This document shows positions 5,271 to 10,037 of a stretch of DNA of 10,037 bases, piece after piece. The notes under the pieces are model-generated. The model did not search any database and was not told the DNA's origin. It saw only the letters and a program-made list of their open reading frames with translations. The DNA is taken from the NCBI GenBank assembly GCA_036397635.1, contig DASWIP010000030.1:1-10037 (forward strand). Reading direction: 5' to 3'. The position numbers and the translations under genes are program-made. Origin of the DNA: DASWIP01 sp036397635 (lineage in GTDB: Bacteria > Actinomycetota > AC-67). Position 1 is the stretch's first letter. Each line of letters begins with the position of its first letter.

Positions 5271-6579
5271 GGCGTTCCTGCTCCGCGGCGCGCGGGTGAT
5301 CGATCCGGCCGCCCGGCGCGACGAGACCCTGGACGTCCGGGTCGCCGACGGCGTCGTGACCGATGTCGGCCCGCAGCTCGGTGTCAACCATGCCGAGGAG
5401 ATCGACTGCGACGGGCTGGTGCTCGCGCCCGGGTTCGTGGATCTGCACACGCATCTGCGAGAGCCGGGACGCGAGGACGCGGAGACGGTCGCCTCCGGTT
5501 CGCGCGCGGCCGCGCGCGGTGGCTACACGGCCGTGTGCGCGATGGCCAACACCGATCCGGTCGCCGACTCCGCCGGGATCGTCGAGCAGGTCGCCGCCCT
5601 GGGGCGGGAGGCCGGCCTCTGCGATGTGCACCCGGTCGGTGCGATCACCGTCGGTCTCGCCGGCGAGCAGCTCGCCGAGATGGGCGAGATGGCGCGGAGC
5701 GCTGCCCGGGTGAACTTCTTCTCCGACGACGGCCGGTGCGTGCAGAACGCCGGGCTGATGCGACGGGCACTCGAGTACGCGCGCACCTTCGACGCGATCG
5801 TGGCCAATCACGCCGAGGAACGAGACCTCGCCTCCGGCGGGCAGATGAACGAGGGCGAGGTGTCGGCGCTGCTCGGCCTGCAAGGAGTACCGGCGGCGGC
5901 CGAGGAGGTGGTGATCGCGCGGGACCTCGCGCTCGCGGCGCTCACCGGCGCGCGGCTGCACGTGCCACACGTTTCCACGGCAGGCAGCGTTGAGTTGATC
6001 CGGACGGCCAAGGCGCGCGGCGCGCGGGTGACCGCGGAGGTGACGCCGCATCACCTGACTCTGACCGACGAGGTACTCACCGGGTACGACCCGGTGTTCA
6101 AGGTCGCTCCGCCGTTGCGCACGCACGAGGACATCGACGTCCTGCGAGCAGCGCTCGCCGACGGCACCATCGACTGCGTCGCCACCGATCACGCGCCCCA
6201 TCCGCAGGAAGACAAGGAGCGCGAGTTCGATCAGGCACCCCCGGGGATGCTCAACCTGGAAACCGCGCTCGGGGTGCTGATCGGTTTCCTGGTCGATGCG
6301 GGGACGATCGATCTGATCCGGTTCGTCGAGGTGATGAGCGTCGCTCCCGCGCGCGTGCGGGGACTGGCCGAGCAGGGAGGGCCGATCACACCGGGTGCGG
6401 TCGCGAACCTGGTGCTGTTCGACCCGACGGCGGCGTGGACGGTGGAACCGGAGGCGCTCGCCTCACGGTCGCGTAACACGCCGTTCGCGGGGCGCACGCT
6501 GCACGGAAGGGTGATACACACGATCTATCGGGGCCTGTTCACGGTCCGAGACGGGAGGGATGCAGATGGGCAAGGGTGA
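5263..6579 (+). CDS. pyrC: Dihydroorotase, class I
   Basis: Cyclises carbamoyl aspartate to dihydroorotate in the cytoplasm. The 438-residue length and motifs place it in class I of the amidohydrolase superfamily. Metal ligands are visible as His62 and His64 (DLHTHLREPG), Asp155 or Asp156 (FFSDDGR, replacing the carboxylated Lys of other classes), His183 (ANHAEE), His236 (VPHVSTAGS) and Asp309 (ATDHAPH); Arg66 and Asn96 are the expected substrate contacts. The ATG at 5263 follows GGGAGG (5251-5256) at 6 bases and lies inside the pyrB end. In several bacteria class I dihydroorotase forms a complex with PyrB, which the overlap would fit. The 3' end overlaps the next small ORF by 14 bases. Confidence 0.97.
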   Translation: MPEAFLLRGARVIDPAARRDETLDVRVADGVVTDVGPQLGVNHAEEIDCDGLVLAPGFVDLHTHLREPGREDAETVASGSRAAARGGYTAVCAMANTDPVADSAGIVEQVAALGREAGLCDVHPVGAITVGLAGEQLAEMGEMARSAARVNFFSDDGRCVQNAGLMRRALEYARTFDAIVANHAEERDLASGGQMNEGEVSALLGLQGVPAAAEEVVIARDLALAALTGARLHVPHVSTAGSVELIRTAKARGARVTAEVTPHHLTLTDEVLTGYDPVFKVAPPLRTHEDIDVLRAALADGTIDCVATDHAPHPQEDKEREFDQAPPGMLNLETALGVLIGFLVDAGTIDLIRFVEVMSVAPARVRGLAEQGGPITPGAVANLVLFDPTAAWTVEPEALASRSRNTPFAGRTLHGRVIHTIYRGLFTVRDGRDADGQG

Positions 6580-6679
6580 TCGTCGGCCGGTGCGCTGGCG
6601 CAAGGATCGCGAGCGCAAGAAGGCAGCCAGGCTGAAGCGCAAGGCGGAGGCGAAGGGCAAGGAGCGGAAGGGTTCGTGA
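6566..6679 (+). CDS. 37-residue highly basic protein, Thx-like N-terminus
   Basis: This small frame starts at ATG 6566, 6 bases after a near-perfect Shine-Dalgarno GGGAGGG (6553-6559), and ends at TGA 6677-6679, which overlaps the carA GTG (GTGA). An in-frame ATG at 6560 touches the Shine-Dalgarno and is unlikely. More than 40 percent of the residues are Lys or Arg. The first seven residues, MGKGDRR, match the start of ribosomal protein Thx (bTHX), but the rest (a helical Lys/Arg/Ala/Glu run) does not show the Thx core RGKIxxGxYG. It may be a distant ribosome-associated or RNA-binding peptide, or mainly a coupling ORF between pyrC and carA. In Mycobacterium and Streptomyces the same slot holds an unrelated larger protein. 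The start signal and tight overlaps on both sides support it as a real gene; function is unknown. Confidence 0.72.
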   Translation: MGKGDRRPVRWRKDRERKKAARLKRKAEAKGKERKGS

Positions 6680-7815
6680 GCGACACGCTGCTCGTCCTCG
6701 AGGACGGGACGGCTTTCCCCGGGCGGAGCTTCGGCGCGCGCGGGGAGACCTTCGGCGAGGTTGTCTTCAACACCGGCCTGTCCGGATACCAAGAGGTGCT
6801 GACCGACCCCTCGTACCACGGGCAGATCGTGGCCATGACGTACCCGCACGTCGGCAACTACGGCGTGAATCCGTTCGACGTCGAATCGAGCCGCGTGCGA
6901 GTCGCCGGCTACGTCGTCCGAGAAGCCGTGCGTGCCTACTCCAATCACCGTGCCACCGCGTCGCTCGACGACTACCTGGCGGCCGCGGGCATCGTCGGCA
7001 TCGAGGGCATCGACACCAGGCGCCTGACCCGCCACATCCGCTCGGCCGGTGCGATGCGCGGAGGCATCTCGACCGAAGATCTCGACGCCTCGTCCCTGCG
7101 TGCGCGCGTGATGCTCTCACCCGAGATGACCGGGCTGAACCTGGTCGACCCCGTGACCACGCCGCGACCGTACCGCGCGGCCGACGTGACGGGGGAGGAG
7201 CCGCATCCTTTCGGGGGCCGCGTGTTCCGCGTCGCGGCCTACGATTTCGGGATCAAGACCAACATCCTTCGGCAGCTCGGCGAGCACGGGTGCGACGTGA
7301 CGGTGTACCCAGCATCGACGCCGGCGGCGACGATCCTTGCCGAAGGCTACGACGGCGTGTTCCTGTCGAACGGGCCGGGTGACCCGGCGGCGGTCAAGGC
7401 CGGGATCGAGGCGACCGCGGAGCTGCTCGGCAGCCTCCCAGTGTTCGGCATCTGCTTGGGCAGCCAGATCATGGGGATCGCCCTGGGTGCCAAGACTTTC
7501 AAGCTGAAGTTCGGCCACCGCGGGATCAACCAGCCGGTCAAGCGGATGGCCGACGGACGTGTCGAGATCACGAGCCACAACCACGGATTCGCGGTCGATC
7601 CCGGATCCTTCGAGCACGACGCCTCCGGGCGCGCCGTCACCGCATTCGGTGCCGTGGAGGTATCGCATGTCAACCTCAACGACGACACCTGCGAAGGCCT
7701 CCGGTGCCTGGACATACCTGCCTTCAGCGTGCAGTACCACCCCGAGGCCGCGCCCGGTCCCCACGACGCCCGCTACCTGTTCGATGAGTTCGCACGGCTG
7801 ATGGGAGGATCATGA
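6676..7815 (+). CDS. carA: Carbamoyl-phosphate synthase, small (glutaminase) subunit
   Basis: Hydrolyses glutamine and passes ammonia through a tunnel to CarB for carbamoyl phosphate synthesis, feeding pyrimidines and arginine. The 379-residue product has the CarA-specific N-terminal domain (GEVVFNTGLSGYQEVLTDPSY at 27-47) and a class I glutamine amidotransferase domain from about 190. The nucleophile is Cys260 (FGICLGSQ) and the dyad His355/Glu357 (YHPEAAPGPHD). The residue three after the Cys, His in almost all CarA proteins (GICLGHQ), is Ser263 here. The core KLKFGHRGINQPV and SHNHGFAVD motifs are intact, so activity is expected. GTG 6676 overlaps the previous stop; AAGGG lies at 6668-6672. 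The stop overlaps the next ATG (7812-7815). Confidence 0.97.
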   Translation: MSDTLLVLEDGTAFPGRSFGARGETFGEVVFNTGLSGYQEVLTDPSYHGQIVAMTYPHVGNYGVNPFDVESSRVRVAGYVVREAVRAYSNHRATASLDDYLAAAGIVGIEGIDTRRLTRHIRSAGAMRGGISTEDLDASSLRARVMLSPEMTGLNLVDPVTTPRPYRAADVTGEEPHPFGGRVFRVAAYDFGIKTNILRQLGEHGCDVTVYPASTPAATILAEGYDGVFLSNGPGDPAAVKAGIEATAELLGSLPVFGICLGSQIMGIALGAKTFKLKFGHRGINQPVKRMADGRVEITSHNHGFAVDPGSFEHDASGRAVTAFGAVEVSHVNLNDDTCEGLRCLDIPAFSVQYHPEAAPGPHDARYLFDEFARLMGGS

Positions 7816-8288
7816 GCCCGCGCAAGAGCGTCGCGAAGAAGCCACCCGCCAAGCGAGCGAAGCCGAGGGCGGCGAAGCCACCCGCCAAGCGAGTGAAGCC
7901 CAAGGCGACGAAGAAGCCGGCGAAGCGTGAGGCGGTCGAGCGCGTCAAGGTGGGCGGCCTGCGTACGCTGGGCGACGTGGAGCCGGCGGGACGCGGTGCG
8001 GCTGCGGCGCCGACGGCGAACGCAACCACGCGCAAGGCCCTGGAGCTGCTCGAGCAGGAGTTCGAGCGCGCGCTCGCCCTGAAGGAGAAGCTCGCAGCGG
8101 AGGCGGCGATCGGCGGCAAGGAGAAGGGCCGCGATGCGACCAGGCAGCAGGAGAAGCTGCGCGCGCTGGTCAACTCGTTGGAAGGGATGAGCCGCTTCGC
8201 GATGCGGATGGGGTTGGTCACGCCCGCGCAGGCGCGCGAGCTGTACGCCAAGGCGATGAGCCAGGGTCTCTACGAAGGGTGGCGTTGA
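7812..8288 (+). CDS. Unknown basic protein with histone-H1-like tail, between carA and carB
   Basis: A 158-residue protein I do not recognise. Residues 1-39 form a Lys/Ala/Pro-rich tail with repeats of the type KKPPAKRAKPRA, like those on bacterial histone-H1-like and some HU proteins. Residues 40-70 are a Gly/Ala/Pro linker. Residues 72-158 look mostly helical, with a likely coiled coil (RKALELLEQEFERALALKEK, 74-93) and a charged helix ending in MGLVTPAQARELYAKAMSQG (133-152). No signal peptide, membrane segment or catalytic motif is seen. The ATG overlaps the carA stop (ATGA) with GGGAGGA (7803-7809) just upstream, and its TGA is immediately followed by the carB GTG. It thus separates two subunits that must be made in equal amounts. 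The tail suggests nucleic-acid or ribosome binding, but that is inference. Confidence 0.85.
   Translation: MSPRKSVAKKPPAKRAKPRAAKPPAKRVKPKATKKPAKREAVERVKVGGLRTLGDVEPAGRGAAAAPTANATTRKALELLEQEFERALALKEKLAAEAAIGGKEKGRDATRQQEKLRALVNSLEGMSRFAMRMGLVTPAQARELYAKAMSQGLYEGWR
7838..7893 (+). repeat. Tandem 36-bp-period repeat coding for the basic tail
   Basis: The 20-base sequence GAAGCCACCCGCCAAGCGAG occurs exactly at 7838-7857 and again at 7874-7893, a period of 36 bases (12 codons). A third, decayed copy starts at 7913 (GAAGCCGGCGAAGCG). The copies encode the KPPAKR units of the Lys/Pro tail, so the tail has probably grown by in-frame duplication. Confidence 0.8.

Positions 8289-10037
<1,749 letters not shown>

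Noticed and set aside
4338..6201. Antisense frames of 345-370 codons under pyrB and pyrC
   Set aside because: Same composition artefact: Arg/Asp/Gly-rich, no motif, opposite certain genes, no ribosome site.

Overview
The window is a dense, one-directional (+ strand) stretch of housekeeping genes from a high-GC bacterium. The gene order aroB-aroQ-M24 peptidase-efp-nusB-pyrR-pyrB-pyrC-carA-carB, the BldC/MerR-like helix-turn-helix, the strong GC bias at third codon positions and the GTG starts all suggest an actinobacterium (Actinomycetota), probably outside the well-studied Streptomyces and Mycobacterium lineages. That placement is an inference from synteny and composition, not from a phylogeny. 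No mobile element, CRISPR array, tRNA or rRNA was seen.

Region 1 (1-3565) is the end of a shikimate/translation cluster: the 3' part of aroB, then aroQ, an Xaa-Pro peptidase of family M24, elongation factor P, and a NusB antitermination factor that carries an extra N-terminal MerR/BldC-type DNA-binding domain. The genes overlap by ATGA or are 2-5 bases apart, so they are probably one transcript.

Region 2 (3566-3762) is the only real intergenic stretch and is the control region of the pyrimidine operon. It holds an extended -10 promoter (TGG-TATACT) and, just after the expected transcript start, a near-consensus PyrR-binding RNA hairpin whose 3' arm contains a Shine-Dalgarno sequence. That ribosome site serves a 41-codon leader ORF. 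The leader stop overlaps a CTG codon (CTGA) that is the best-placed start for pyrR, and the pyrR ribosome site is itself buried in a 7-bp GC hairpin. The layout suggests PyrR-controlled translation of a leader peptide coupled to pyrR.

Region 3 (3763-10037) is the pyrimidine operon: pyrR, pyrB, pyrC, a 37-residue very basic small ORF starting like ribosomal protein Thx, carA, a 158-residue unknown protein with a histone-H1-like Lys/Ala/Pro tail lying between carA and carB, and the first 583 codons of carB, which runs off the right edge. CarA, CarB, PyrB and PyrC together turn glutamine, bicarbonate, ATP and aspartate into dihydroorotate, with PyrR sensing UMP/UTP.

The points most worth following up are the HTH-NusB fusion (in Streptomyces the separate regulator gene bldD lies between nusB and pyrR), the two-hairpin leader-peptide arrangement, and the two uncharacterised basic proteins inside the pyr operon.
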